Source of the DNA: Simkaniaceae bacterium
Lineage (GTDB): Bacteria; Chlamydiota; Chlamydiia; Chlamydiales; JACRBE01
DNA: 64,000 nucleotides
Reading direction: 5' to 3'
Assembly: GCA_022763045.1 (NCBI GenBank)
Contig: JALEGI010000020.1
Span: forward strand, 110,295-174,294
Positions 7,568 to 15,834 of this stretch are shown one piece after another; position 1 is the stretch's first letter, and each line of letters begins with the position of its first letter. The notes under the pieces are model-generated. The model was not told the DNA's origin, did not search any database, and worked only from the letters and a program-made list of their open reading frames with translations. The position numbers and the translations under genes were made by a program.

Positions 7568-8741
7568 GCGCTAACTTGAGAGCTACATAATCTTTCCAGC
7601 GCATTTCAAAAAGCCTTGAAACTTCATTAATTGCCTCTGAATAGCGCTCTGGAAGTTCTGAGAGGCTAGCATGCGTATGATCAAAGGGGGCTTCTAGTTT
7701 CAAGTTTGATACAATCGTATAGACCTCAATCATTAAATATCGCAGCTCTTTTGATTCAATAAAACCAAAATTTCCCGGCCTAAATTCACTTCTGTCGATG
7801 TAGCCCTTATAGGCGAGCGCTCCATATTTATCCTGCAGGGCAGCTTTTGCTTTTTCTGCACTTGACTGGCTATCACTGGAGAGTTCTTGAAGAAGGTGAA
7901 GCCTTAAAGCGGGAATTCCGCCTCGATAAAGCCGGCATGCTTGTTTGAAAACGACTAAAAAATCTGGCATGTGACCTCCCTGGTCGTCATAGGTCTCTTT
8001 GAGCGTTTTAAATACCGTGTGAGTGTTGAGCTCATCCAGAGACATCTCAGGTTTCTTTAGAAGTTCCCATGAATCTGTATCGTTAATTGTTGAGTAGGTC
8101 TCTGCGACCCAGTCTCTGAATGATTTGCCTTCTACGCGCATCAGCGAATCGTATTTTGCATCTAGTTCGACCGGAAGCTCACCTGCTCCAACCTGGAGTG
8201 GGAAGAGAGTCTCATCTGGTGGGTCACAAAGCATTAGCTCTACTTGCATTTCATAGTGGCGTGCATACTCTTTTGCACGCAGATATTTCAGCTCCTCTTG
8301 AGATATCCCAGGTCTTGGTTTGCAATCATCGAGGCGCCTTTCAACTTCTACATCAATATCGTGGTTTTGGTTAAGCGAAAAGAGAAGAGAGAGGCAGTAG
8401 TTGTAGACCTTTTTTTCAAATGCCGGTAGGCCTTCACGCTGAAAGAGCGTCACAAAGCTCGAATAGAGCGTCTGCTCCTCTGGTAGCATTGATTCGTATA
8501 GAGATGGAGCAGCAGCTAAATCAGCATCTACTTTTAGAGCCTCTTCAATACGCTGAACAAATGCGCTCAGCGTCACAGACCTTGTATTCCATGGATTTTG
8601 ATCAGCGTCGAAGGTTTTTAGTGCTGTAACAACGCGGCTAAAGTCTACTGGTGCAGCTGGATTAGTTAATAGGGCGAGGTGTTGGAAATGTTGGATTTCT
8701 CTTTGAAAAGTGTCGCACCGAGCGCAATGAGAAACTGCCAT
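7551..8741 (-). CDS. Hypothetical protein, 396 residues
   Basis: Not recognised. No signal peptide or membrane segment. The N terminus has two cysteines and a histidine (HCARCDTF) but no second metal-binding pair is obvious. The body appears mainly helical with many charged residues, e.g. LRYLMIEVYTIVSNLKLEAPF near the C terminus. No internal repeats seen. Transcribed towards the Nudix gene with overlapping 3' ends. Probably lineage-specific; an effector role is possible but unsupported. Confidence 0.65.
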   Translation of the reverse strand: MAVSHCARCDTFQREIQHFQHLALLTNPAAPVDFSRVVTALKTFDADQNPWNTRSVTLSAFVQRIEEALKVDADLAAAPSLYESMLPEEQTLYSSFVTLFQREGLPAFEKKVYNYCLSLLFSLNQNHDIDVEVERRLDDCKPRPGISQEELKYLRAKEYARHYEMQVELMLCDPPDETLFPLQVGAGELPVELDAKYDSLMRVEGKSFRDWVAETYSTINDTDSWELLKKPEMSLDELNTHTVFKTLKETYDDQGGHMPDFLVVFKQACRLYRGGIPALRLHLLQELSSDSQSSAEKAKAALQDKYGALAYKGYIDRSEFRPGNFGFIESKELRYLMIEVYTIVSNLKLEAPFDHTHASLSELPERYSEAINEVSRLFEMRWKDYVALKLAPSLPV

Positions 8742-8787
8742 AATTTAAGCTCCTGGGTTGAAAAAAGCCAGGAGTATAGACAGGCGT

Positions 8788-8985
8788 TTAGATTATGCGC
8801 AATACCGAAAGGGCTGTTTCAATGGCACAATTTTTCAGTTGCGTTGCCTTGCCCATTGCCCCTGCTAGCTCATGTGGCCCTCGCCACATTGGCTCTGCTG
8901 CACTGGTGACTGCACAAACTGTGTCGGGGTTAAAACTTTGTGAAACTGGAAATTGTGAACTACCTTCTATACGTGGTACGGACAT
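8788..8985 (-). CDS. Small hypothetical protein, 65 residues
   Basis: Begins MSVPRIEGSSQFPV and ends ALSVLRII. The case for a real gene is a textbook ribosome site: on the minus strand AAGGAG stands 7 nt before the ATG at 8985, with an AT-rich region beyond it. The residue mix is ordinary and no family is recognised. It lies just upstream of the 396-residue gene on the same strand (46 nt gap) and may share its transcript. It could also be the remnant of a longer gene. Confidence 0.5.
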   Translation of the reverse strand: MSVPRIEGSSQFPVSQSFNPDTVCAVTSAAEPMWRGPHELAGAMGKATQLKNCAIETALSVLRII

Positions 8986-9057
8986 AGGATGCTCCTTACA
9001 AGCGCGTTAAGAATATATCTTTAACTTAATTATCAAGCCTTTGTCAATATTTTTTTT

Positions 9058-9083
9058 GTGGAGTTGAAATTTTTCAACTCCAC
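9058..9083. repeat. Perfect hairpin in the leader of the small gene
   Basis: GTGGAGTTGAAA pairs perfectly with TTTCAACTCCAC around a 2-nt loop. There is a run of seven T on its left on the + strand and no T-run on its right, so it does not fit an intrinsic terminator in either direction. Confidence 0.55.
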
Positions 9084-9087
9084 CAAT

Positions 9088-9237
9088 AGGGTGCATCAGG
9101 GCACACCATCTTTACGCTAACTTGAAGAGGGGTGTACGCTGGCCGCTGAGTACAACCCCTCTTCATGTTTGCGCAAATCTGATGCACCCTGAGCACCCTA
9201 GTCGCATCAATTTTAGCTTGTAAAGCGGCTTTACAAG
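9088..9237. repeat. Composite intergenic repeat, copy B
   Basis: Outer arms AGGGTGC/GCACCCT with TCAGGG/CCCTGA just inside (9088-9200); core ATCTTTACGCTAA and GCGCAAATCTG; inner stem GAAGAGGGGTGTAC against GTACAACCCCTCTTC. Sixteen bases later comes the perfect palindrome CTTGTAAAGC-g-GCTTTACAAG at 9217-9237. No open frame of interest inside. Confidence 0.85.
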
Positions 9238-9268
9238 TGATTGAATTTGGTGTGAAAGGTTGTTTTGG

Positions 9269-9466
9269 TTAGACAGCTTTGTGGAATAGGTCGGTGACGT
9301 TGGAGTTAGGAAGCTGAACCACTTTTCGCTCGTGCATCTGCTTGCGCACCTCCTGATTCAGGGTACTGATTCGGTTGGCTACGGGCAGGCTCGGCTCTTC
9401 TTTGTTGTGACTCGGCGAGTTAATGTGCGCGTTGTTGTTTACTGGCGCATTGTTATCAACGTTCAT
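9269..9466 (-). CDS. Small hypothetical protein, 65 residues, Asn-rich N terminus
   Basis: Start chosen at the ATG at 9466 because AGGAG precedes it by about 7 nt; upstream in-frame codons are not needed. The N terminus is rich in Asn, Pro and Ser (MNVDNNAPVNNNAHINS), the rest is charged and likely helical (NQEVRKQMHERKVVQLP). No family recognised. The polar, disordered N terminus is like many type III secretion substrates, which is only suggestive. Divergent from the aas-like gene. Confidence 0.5.
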   Translation of the reverse strand: MNVDNNAPVNNNAHINSPSHNKEEPSLPVANRISTLNQEVRKQMHERKVVQLPNSNVTDLFHKAV

Positions 9467-9510
9467 GATGGGCTCCTGTGTAAATTTTTTTATTAACACA
9501 GTTGGGTTTT

Positions 9511-9540
9511 TTGACACAAGATCGCCCATTGGTGTATAAT
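9511..9540 (+). promoter_or_regulatory. Sigma-70/sigma-66-type promoter of the PlsC-ACP-synthetase gene
   Basis: TTGACA at 9511-9516, an 18-nt spacer, and TATAAT at 9535-9540: a near-consensus promoter. The predicted transcription start near 9547 falls after the in-frame ATG at 9539, which argues that the ATG at 9560 is the true start, with a very short leader containing AAAAGG. Confidence 0.75.
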
Positions 9541-9559
9541 GCATGCCAAAAGGCCCTCT

Positions 9560-12274
9560 ATGAAATCTATTTTAATGCATTTGTTCGGCTTTGCTGTCCG
9601 AATGGCGCTAAGGTTGCGCTACAAAATCACTTTCAAGAATAAGTCTGAGCTGAAAAAGCCCAAACTCAAAAAGGGCGGCTACTTAATTCTGCCCAACCAC
9701 CCGGCTGAGGTCGATCCGATCATCATGATGGCCCACCTATGGCCAAAATTTAAACTGCACCCGCTCGTTGTCGAACACTTTTTTTATTTTCCTGGCGCGC
9801 GCTTTTTCATGAATGCTGTGGGCGCAATTCCCATTCCTAATTTTGAGAGTACGGTCAATCGCTGGAAGGTCGAAAAGGGTGAAAAGGCTTTTGAAGAGGT
9901 GCTTGAGCGCTTGAAGAGGGGAGAGAATCTCCTAGTCTATCCTTCGGGTGGTTTGAAGGGGAGCAGCCGTGATATTGTAACGGGTAGCTCTTTTGTGCAC
10001 AATTTGCTCACGGAGTATCCGGAGATCAATATTGTGATGGTGCGTATGCAGGGGCTCTGGGGGAGCTCTTTCTCGCGCGCAATCATTGGGCGCACGCCCG
10101 ATTTTTGGAAGGCTCTGCGTGGAGGCATCTGGACGATATTAAAGAATTTCATCTTTTTTGCTCCACGGCGTAAAGTCTCGGTTGAGTTTTACAATCCGGG
10201 AGAAGAGTTTCCCTACAAGGGGCAAAAATTTGAGCAAAATATCTTTTTGCAAAACTGGTACAACCATTACCAAGATGCTGAGGGCAATGCGATTGAGGAG
10301 GAGCCGCTGGTGCTGACGCCTCGCAGCCTTTTCAATAAAAATGATATCCCACAAGAAGTGGCTGCATTGAATCGCGTCATTGGTGAAAAGCGCGAGATTG
10401 AGATCTCTTCGCAAATGCAAAGCTTGATCATTGATAAGGTCGCTGAGATGAGCGAGAAATCGCCCTCTGAAATTGGCGAAGACTCCGATCTATCGGTCGA
10501 CTTGGGGCTCGATTCACTAGACATTGCCAATGTCTACGCCTATGTGACCGAAGAGTTCGATGTCACTTCAAAGGTGGAGCCGGGCGAGTTGAGGTCTGTT
10601 CACGATCTTTTCGAGCTGGCTGTCGATGAAAAGCGCTCGGAAAATCCTCAGACTGAGAAGAGCAAGATGACGGGTTGGCCTGAGGAGGCGAGCCGCAAGG
10701 GACCGATTCCTCCGCAAGGTTCGACTATTGTCGAGGCGTTTTTACTCTCTTGTGATCGCATGGGTAGCTCTGTGGCATGTGCCGATGCAAATTCTGGAGT
10801 CATGACCTACCAGCGCATGAAACTCGCTGCTCTTGTTTTGGCCGCAGAATTTAGAAAACTCCCTGGTGAGTATGTGGGGGTGATGCTCCCATCATCGGCT
10901 GGAGTCTACTTGATGATTCTTGGCGTCTTGATGGCGGGAAAAATTCCTGTCATGCTCAACTGGACTGCGGGAATTCGCTCGCTGCGCTATGGCGTCGATC
11001 TTCTAAATATCGAGACGATTTTAAGCTCGCGTAAGTTCTTGGATAGAATGGAGCACCTGCACCTTGAAGAGCTCGAGTCAAAGCTGCTTTTAGTCGAGGA
11101 CGTGCGCCGCAAGGTCTCTGTTTTTGATAAGCTCAAAGCCGCGATGAAGGCGCGCAAAGATTGTCAGAGCTTGATGAAGAGTTTGAAACTTCGCGAGAAA
11201 TCGAGCCATGATCCTGCTGTAGTCCTATTCACAAGTGGAACTGAGGCGTATCCAAAAGCCGTTCCACTTTCAAGCGCGAATATTTTAGCCTCTCAACAGG
11301 GGGCTGTCGGCCGCATTGAGCTCAATGAAAAAGATATTCTCTACGGCGTTCTACCACCATTTCACTCTTTTGGTTTTTGTGTCACGGGGCTCTTGCCATT
11401 GCTTGCTGGGCTTCGCGTCTACTACTCGCCCGACCCAACCGATGGTCATGCGATGGCAAATGACGCTGAAAAATGGGGCATCACAATGATGTGTCTCGCT
11501 CCAAGTTTTTACAAAAATCTTTTACGTCTTGCCGGTCCCAAGCAGCTGCGCTCGATTCGCTACTTCATTTCTGGTGCTGAGAAGGCTAGTGACGATTTAA
11601 AAATTGCCATCAAACGGCAAAATCCAGATGCCGAATTTTTCGAGGGTTACGGGATTACTGAGTGCTCTCCAATCGTTTCGATTTGCAAGCCGGGAGCCAA
11701 TAACAAGGGCGTTGGCCGCGCAGCACCTGGGGTGCACCTGTGCGTGATTCACCCCGAGACGCACAAAATTATGCCTCAAGGTCAAGATGGCGAAATCTGT
11801 ATTAAGGGCCCGAACGTCTTTTATGGATATATTGGAGAGGCCAAGCGCGATCCTTTCATTACTATTGATGGGAACAAGTGGTATCGCAGTGGCGATCTTG
11901 GGCATGTCGATCGTGAAGGCAACCTCATTTTAGGTGGACGGATTAAGCGCTTTGTCAAAATTGGCGGGGAGATGGTCTCTCTTGCCTCTATCGAAGAGGA
12001 GCTGATTGCCAAGGGCATCGAAAAGGAGTGGGTCGATCAAGAGTCGGCGCCAACTGCTTTTGTCTTGTGCGCCAATGAAATCGATGATGGTAAACCCCAC
12101 ATTGTCCTTTTCACAACCTGTCGCGTACAAAAAGAGGAGATCAATCAGATCTTGCGCGATTCGGGCTTTGGCCGCATCATGAAAATCTCCGAAGTGAAAG
12201 TCCTGCCTGAAATTCCACTGCTCGGTTCAGGAAAAATCGACTATCGCAGACTCAATGAAATGGTGAAGGAATGA
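9560..12274 (+). CDS. PlsC acyltransferase - ACP - acyl-ACP synthetase fusion (Aas-like)
   Basis: About 904 residues with three domains. (1) PlsC/AGPAT acyltransferase, residues about 1-250: NHPAEVD is the NHX4D catalytic motif and VYPSGGLKG its second block. (2) An acyl-carrier domain at about 280-355 with LGLDSLDIANV, the Ser of DSLD being the phosphopantetheine site. (3) An AMP-binding ligase from about 385: LFTSGTEAYPK (P-loop), EGYGITECSP, YRSGDLGH, and a C-terminal GSGKIDYRRL catalytic lysine. E. coli Aas has domains 1 and 3 only; in Chlamydia the two activities are separate neighbouring genes. Likely role: activation of (host) fatty acids and transfer to phospholipid at the inner membrane. 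Coupled to cysS by ATGA. Confidence 0.88.
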   Translation: MKSILMHLFGFAVRMALRLRYKITFKNKSELKKPKLKKGGYLILPNHPAEVDPIIMMAHLWPKFKLHPLVVEHFFYFPGARFFMNAVGAIPIPNFESTVNRWKVEKGEKAFEEVLERLKRGENLLVYPSGGLKGSSRDIVTGSSFVHNLLTEYPEINIVMVRMQGLWGSSFSRAIIGRTPDFWKALRGGIWTILKNFIFFAPRRKVSVEFYNPGEEFPYKGQKFEQNIFLQNWYNHYQDAEGNAIEEEPLVLTPRSLFNKNDIPQEVAALNRVIGEKREIEISSQMQSLIIDKVAEMSEKSPSEIGEDSDLSVDLGLDSLDIANVYAYVTEEFDVTSKVEPGELRSVHDLFELAVDEKRSENPQTEKSKMTGWPEEASRKGPIPPQGSTIVEAFLLSCDRMGSSVACADANSGVMTYQRMKLAALVLAAEFRKLPGEYVGVMLPSSAGVYLMILGVLMAGKIPVMLNWTAGIRSLRYGVDLLNIETILSSRKFLDRMEHLHLEELESKLLLVEDVRRKVSVFDKLKAAMKARKDCQSLMKSLKLREKSSHDPAVVLFTSGTEAYPKAVPLSSANILASQQGAVGRIELNEKDILYGVLPPFHSFGFCVTGLLPLLAGLRVYYSPDPTDGHAMANDAEKWGITMMCLAPSFYKNLLRLAGPKQLRSIRYFISGAEKASDDLKIAIKRQNPDAEFFEGYGITECSPIVSICKPGANNKGVGRAAPGVHLCVIHPETHKIMPQGQDGEICIKGPNVFYGYIGEAKRDPFITIDGNKWYRSGDLGHVDREGNLILGGRIKRFVKIGGEMVSLASIEEELIAKGIEKEWVDQESAPTAFVLCANEIDDGKPHIVLFTTCRVQKEEINQILRDSGFGRIMKISEVKVLPEIPLLGSGKIDYRRLNEMVKE

Positions 12275-13650
12275 GACTCTACAATACCGAAAAGCGCGCT
12301 CAGGAAAAAATAGCAGGCGATAAGCTCACGATGTACACCTGCGGGCCAACTGTCTACAACTTTGCCCACATCGGCAATTTTCGCACTTACGTCTTCGAAG
12401 ATCTTTTGCGCCGCTCGCTCAAGTACTTTGGATTTCAAGTGCGCCAAGCCATGAATCTCACTGATGTCGACGACAAAACCATTCGTGGCGCTTTGGAAAA
12501 GGGCGTCTCTCTAAATGAGTTTACGCAAAGCTACAAAGATGCCTTTTTTAGCGACATTGAAGCGCTTGGTATTGAGCGTGTCGAGGAGTATCCAGCTGCG
12601 ACTGACTATATCGATCAGATGATCAACCTGATTGAAAAGCTGATAGAAAAGGGCTTTGCCTACAAACTTGACGATGGCAACGTCTTCTATCGCATCGACG
12701 CCTTTCCCTCATATGGACGCCTCTCCCATCTTAAGATTGAAGATCTCAAAGTGGGCGCTTCAGATCGTGTTGAGGATGAGTATGACAAAGAGAGCGCGTG
12801 TGATTTTGTCCTTTGGAAGGCCTATGACAAATCACGTGATGGTGACATTTTTTGGGAGAGCCCCTTTGGCCGCGGCCGCCCCGGATGGCACATCGAGTGC
12901 TCGGCCATGGCTATGCACCTTCTTGGTGAGACTATTGATATCCACGTTGGTGGTGTCGACAATATGTTCCCTCACCACGAAAACGAAATCGCCCAATCTG
13001 AGGCCTGCTCGGGTCGCCCCTTTGTCAAGCACTGGCTCCACGCCGAGCACCTGATTGTCGATGGGAAAAAGATGTCCAAGTCACTTGGCAATTTCTACAC
13101 CCTGCGCGATCTTCTGCAAAAAGGCTACACCGGACGTGAGGTGCGCTACATGCTTCTCTCCACGCACTACCGTACCCAGCTCAACTTCACACTTGAGGGG
13201 CTCAACGGCGCTCGCCAAGCGCTCGATCGTCTCGATTCACTCATTCGCCGCCTGCAGTCTGCTGCAGGGGAGGGCTCTTTTGATACAACTACCACCCGCA
13301 AACAATTCAATGCAGGGCTCGAAGACGATCTCAATATTTCCGTCTCACTTGCCGCCCTCTTTGATATGGTGCGCGAAGTCAACACTCTTATCGATGCTAA
13401 CAAGCTCTCCCCGCAAGGAGCCCAGCAGGTGCTAGACCTGCTAAATGAGTTCAATGTTGTACTAAATGTCTTCTTGTTTGAAGAGGAGGGGGCGCCACCA
13501 GAGTTGCAAGAGGCGCTCGAAAAGAGAAATGCCGCACGCGCGGCAAAAGACTGGGCAACTGCCGATCGCTACCGAGATGAGATTCAAGCAGCCGGCTATA
13601 CAATTGAAGATAGTAAAAGCGGCTCAAGATTAGTTAAGAGCTCTAAGTAA
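12271..13650 (+). CDS. cysS: Cysteinyl-tRNA synthetase
   Basis: 459 residues, class I synthetase charging tRNA-Cys. Signature TMYTCGPTVYNFAHIGN (Zn-binding Cys and HIGH-equivalent HIGN), the GRGRPGWHIECSAMA block with a second Zn cysteine, HHENEIAQSEA, and KMSKSLGN. Length is normal. The start overlaps the stop of the preceding fusion gene by 4 nt. In Chlamydia cysS is also close to lysS. Confidence 0.97.
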   Translation: MRLYNTEKRAQEKIAGDKLTMYTCGPTVYNFAHIGNFRTYVFEDLLRRSLKYFGFQVRQAMNLTDVDDKTIRGALEKGVSLNEFTQSYKDAFFSDIEALGIERVEEYPAATDYIDQMINLIEKLIEKGFAYKLDDGNVFYRIDAFPSYGRLSHLKIEDLKVGASDRVEDEYDKESACDFVLWKAYDKSRDGDIFWESPFGRGRPGWHIECSAMAMHLLGETIDIHVGGVDNMFPHHENEIAQSEACSGRPFVKHWLHAEHLIVDGKKMSKSLGNFYTLRDLLQKGYTGREVRYMLLSTHYRTQLNFTLEGLNGARQALDRLDSLIRRLQSAAGEGSFDTTTTRKQFNAGLEDDLNISVSLAALFDMVREVNTLIDANKLSPQGAQQVLDLLNEFNVVLNVFLFEEEGAPPELQEALEKRNAARAAKDWATADRYRDEIQAAGYTIEDSKSGSRLVKSSK

Positions 13651-13706
13651 TTGATACTAAAGAAGTTGAAGTGTAGAATATCCTACGTTTATATGAGGTT
13701 TATTCT

Positions 13707-14003
13707 ATGTCAATCGAGCTAAGCGCTGCTTTTATTCAAAGTCCTGATGATTTGGAAGTACTATTTGGATCTAAATCCCAAAAATACACCATTTCGGGCC
13801 TGGATGAAAATCAGGTTGCTGAGGTCAAGTCAGTTTTCAGAACAGCTGAAGAACAAATCACTTCAACAGTTTTAGCCTACACGCAACTTGGAGCAGGGCA
13901 AGAAACCCCGTTGTTTGTTGCCTGGAGAGGCGACTACGTCAGTGACTCTATTGAAGAGGCTTTTAGCTCGGCTCGCATTTTGCTTGCGACATTCGCTTCT
14001 TAG
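13707..14003 (+). CDS. Hypothetical protein, 98 residues
   Basis: Not recognised. Soluble, acidic, no signal peptide; starts MSIELSAAFIQSPDDLEVLFG and ends IEEAFSSARILLATFAS. GAGG lies 9 nt before the ATG and a TATA-like stretch is upstream. It sits between cysS and the convergent lysS, overlapping the lysS stop by 4 nt. Confidence 0.6.
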   Translation: MSIELSAAFIQSPDDLEVLFGSKSQKYTISGLDENQVAEVKSVFRTAEEQITSTVLAYTQLGAGQETPLFVAWRGDYVSDSIEEAFSSARILLATFAS

Positions 14004-15550
14004 TCGCGCATAATTGGGAAAAAGAGCACATCTCTAATTGAAGTCTCTCCAGTGAAGAGCATTGTCAACCTATCCATACCAATACCGAGTCCACCCGTTG
14101 GGGGCATGCCCTGGCATATTGCCTCGACAAACTCCTCGTCCATTGGGACCGCCTCTTCCCCGCGTGCGTTCGCTTGATTTTCAAGAAGCTCACGCTGGAG
14201 AACTGGGTCATTGAGCTCAGAGTAGGCGTTGCAAAACTCCATTCCTAAGATAAACGTTTCAAAGCGCTCGACAAAGCGCTCTTTTTTCAGAGCGGGATCG
14301 CGGTGTAGCTTACACAGAGGTGTTGTCTCAATTGGGTGATCAATGATGTGGTGGGGTTGAATCAGGTGCGCCTCAGCAAACTCTTCAAACATGCAGGCAA
14401 TTAGCTTGCCACGCGCCATCGTCACAACATCTTCCTTCTCGAAATCAGATCCATCGACTAGAGCCGCGCGCATCTCCTCATCAGACATTGCATCGACATC
14501 AAAGTTGCCGTAGACCTTCGTCGCCTCTTTCATCGACATGCGCTTCCAGGGAGTTGTCAAATCGATGTCGTGCTCTACGCCATTTTTGTCCTTGCGGCCC
14601 TCGAGTACAGTCGTCCCAAAGAGGCGCTCGGCAATGTTGGCAAAAAGATTTTCTGTGCACTCCATCACATCGCGGTAGTCCCAATTCGCCGCATACATTT
14701 CGAGCATTGTAAACTCGGGATTGTGCGTCTTATCAAGGCCCTCGTTTCTAAAGACCTTACCAATTTCGAAAATGCGCTGCATGCCGCCGATAATGAGCTT
14801 TTTCAAAGGAATCTCGAGCGCAATGCGCATGAACATCTGCTGGTGCAGTGCATTGATTTCAGTGATGAAGGGATCGGCCTCAGCGCCGCCGTAGGCATTT
14901 TGCAGCACAGGCGTCTCGACCTCTAAAAATTCGAGCTCGGTCAAATACTCTCGCACGTAGCGCGTGATCTTGCTGCGCATCTCAAAGGTCTTCATCACCT
15001 CCTCATTGGAGATGAGATCAAGCCAGCGCTTTTTGTAGCGCATGCCTTTATCGACCAGACCCGCATGCTTATCGGGAAGCGGAAGGAGCGTTTTACATAG
15101 GAGAGTGACCTTCTTGGCATATATTGTCAGCTCGCCCTTTTGGGTCTTGAAGAGGTGCCCCTCGATCCCGATGATATCGCCGAGGTCAATCTTTTTTTCA
15201 ATGAACTTGATCGGTTTGATCATCTCTGTATTGAGGCCCTCTACCAAAGTGAGGTCGCGGTTGAACATCACCTGTACTCTACCACTTTGATCTTGGACCT
15301 GTCCAAAGGCGTTTTTTCCCATCGCGCGGAAGAGGACCAGGCGGCCAGAGACAGTGACCTTAAGCGTATCGCCCAGCTCAGCGTCATCAAAAGAGCCCAC
15401 TTCAGTCTCGTCGAAGTTCTCCCGTAGCTCGCCAGGAGAGGCAGTTGGCTCGAATTTGTGGGGGTAGGGCTCAACGCCCATTTCGCGGATTTCATCAAGT
15501 TTTGCTCTTCGCGACTTGAACTCGTCATAGTCGTGGTATTCGGGCGCCAT
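14000..15550 (-). CDS. lysS: Lysyl-tRNA synthetase (class II)
   Basis: About 516 residues from the ATG at 15550, which has GGAAG 8 nt upstream; an ATG at 15583 would add 11 residues but has no visible SD. OB-fold anticodon domain first (KVTVSGRLVLFRAMGKNAFGQV), then the class II core: motif 2 FRNEGLDKTHNPEFTMLEMY and motif 3 PTGGLGIGMDRLTMLF. Charges tRNA-Lys in the cytoplasm. Convergent with the 98-residue gene. Confidence 0.97.
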   Translation of the reverse strand: MAPEYHDYDEFKSRRAKLDEIREMGVEPYPHKFEPTASPGELRENFDETEVGSFDDAELGDTLKVTVSGRLVLFRAMGKNAFGQVQDQSGRVQVMFNRDLTLVEGLNTEMIKPIKFIEKKIDLGDIIGIEGHLFKTQKGELTIYAKKVTLLCKTLLPLPDKHAGLVDKGMRYKKRWLDLISNEEVMKTFEMRSKITRYVREYLTELEFLEVETPVLQNAYGGAEADPFITEINALHQQMFMRIALEIPLKKLIIGGMQRIFEIGKVFRNEGLDKTHNPEFTMLEMYAANWDYRDVMECTENLFANIAERLFGTTVLEGRKDKNGVEHDIDLTTPWKRMSMKEATKVYGNFDVDAMSDEEMRAALVDGSDFEKEDVVTMARGKLIACMFEEFAEAHLIQPHHIIDHPIETTPLCKLHRDPALKKERFVERFETFILGMEFCNAYSELNDPVLQRELLENQANARGEEAVPMDEEFVEAICQGMPPTGGLGIGMDRLTMLFTGETSIRDVLFFPIMRD

Positions 15551-15583
15551 GGTTTTATCTTCCGTACAAATTTTTTCAATCAT

Positions 15584-15834
15584 ACGATCGAGTTTACACG
15601 ATTTTCCAGATAATAGCTACAGTATTAACTATTTCTTCAGCCTTCTGTAAAATATTCCATAGTACCCGAGCGTACCGTCTTGCCACATGGAGTCTCTCAA
15701 GTTATTGACGCGAACATTTGGAGGATCCTTAGGGGAGATATCAATTGATTGCAAATTGCAACTAGACTGAATGTGTTAGCTTAACGCCTGACTGACACTA
15801 GAGCATTTGAAAGCTGTCAAGTTTTTACTTGCAT
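15584..15834. other. Intergenic region upstream of lysS
   Basis: About 250 bases without a gene. It should hold the lysS promoter and the 3' end region of the next minus-strand gene. I see no repeat-family copy, tRNA or strong terminator. Confidence 0.35.

Noticed and set aside
8795..9010. Plus-strand open frame opposite the small minus-strand gene
   Set aside because: The minus-strand frame has the much better ribosome site; the + frame has none.
9058..9083. Perfect hairpin considered as a terminator
   Set aside because: The T-run is on the wrong side on the + strand and reads as an A-run on the minus strand.
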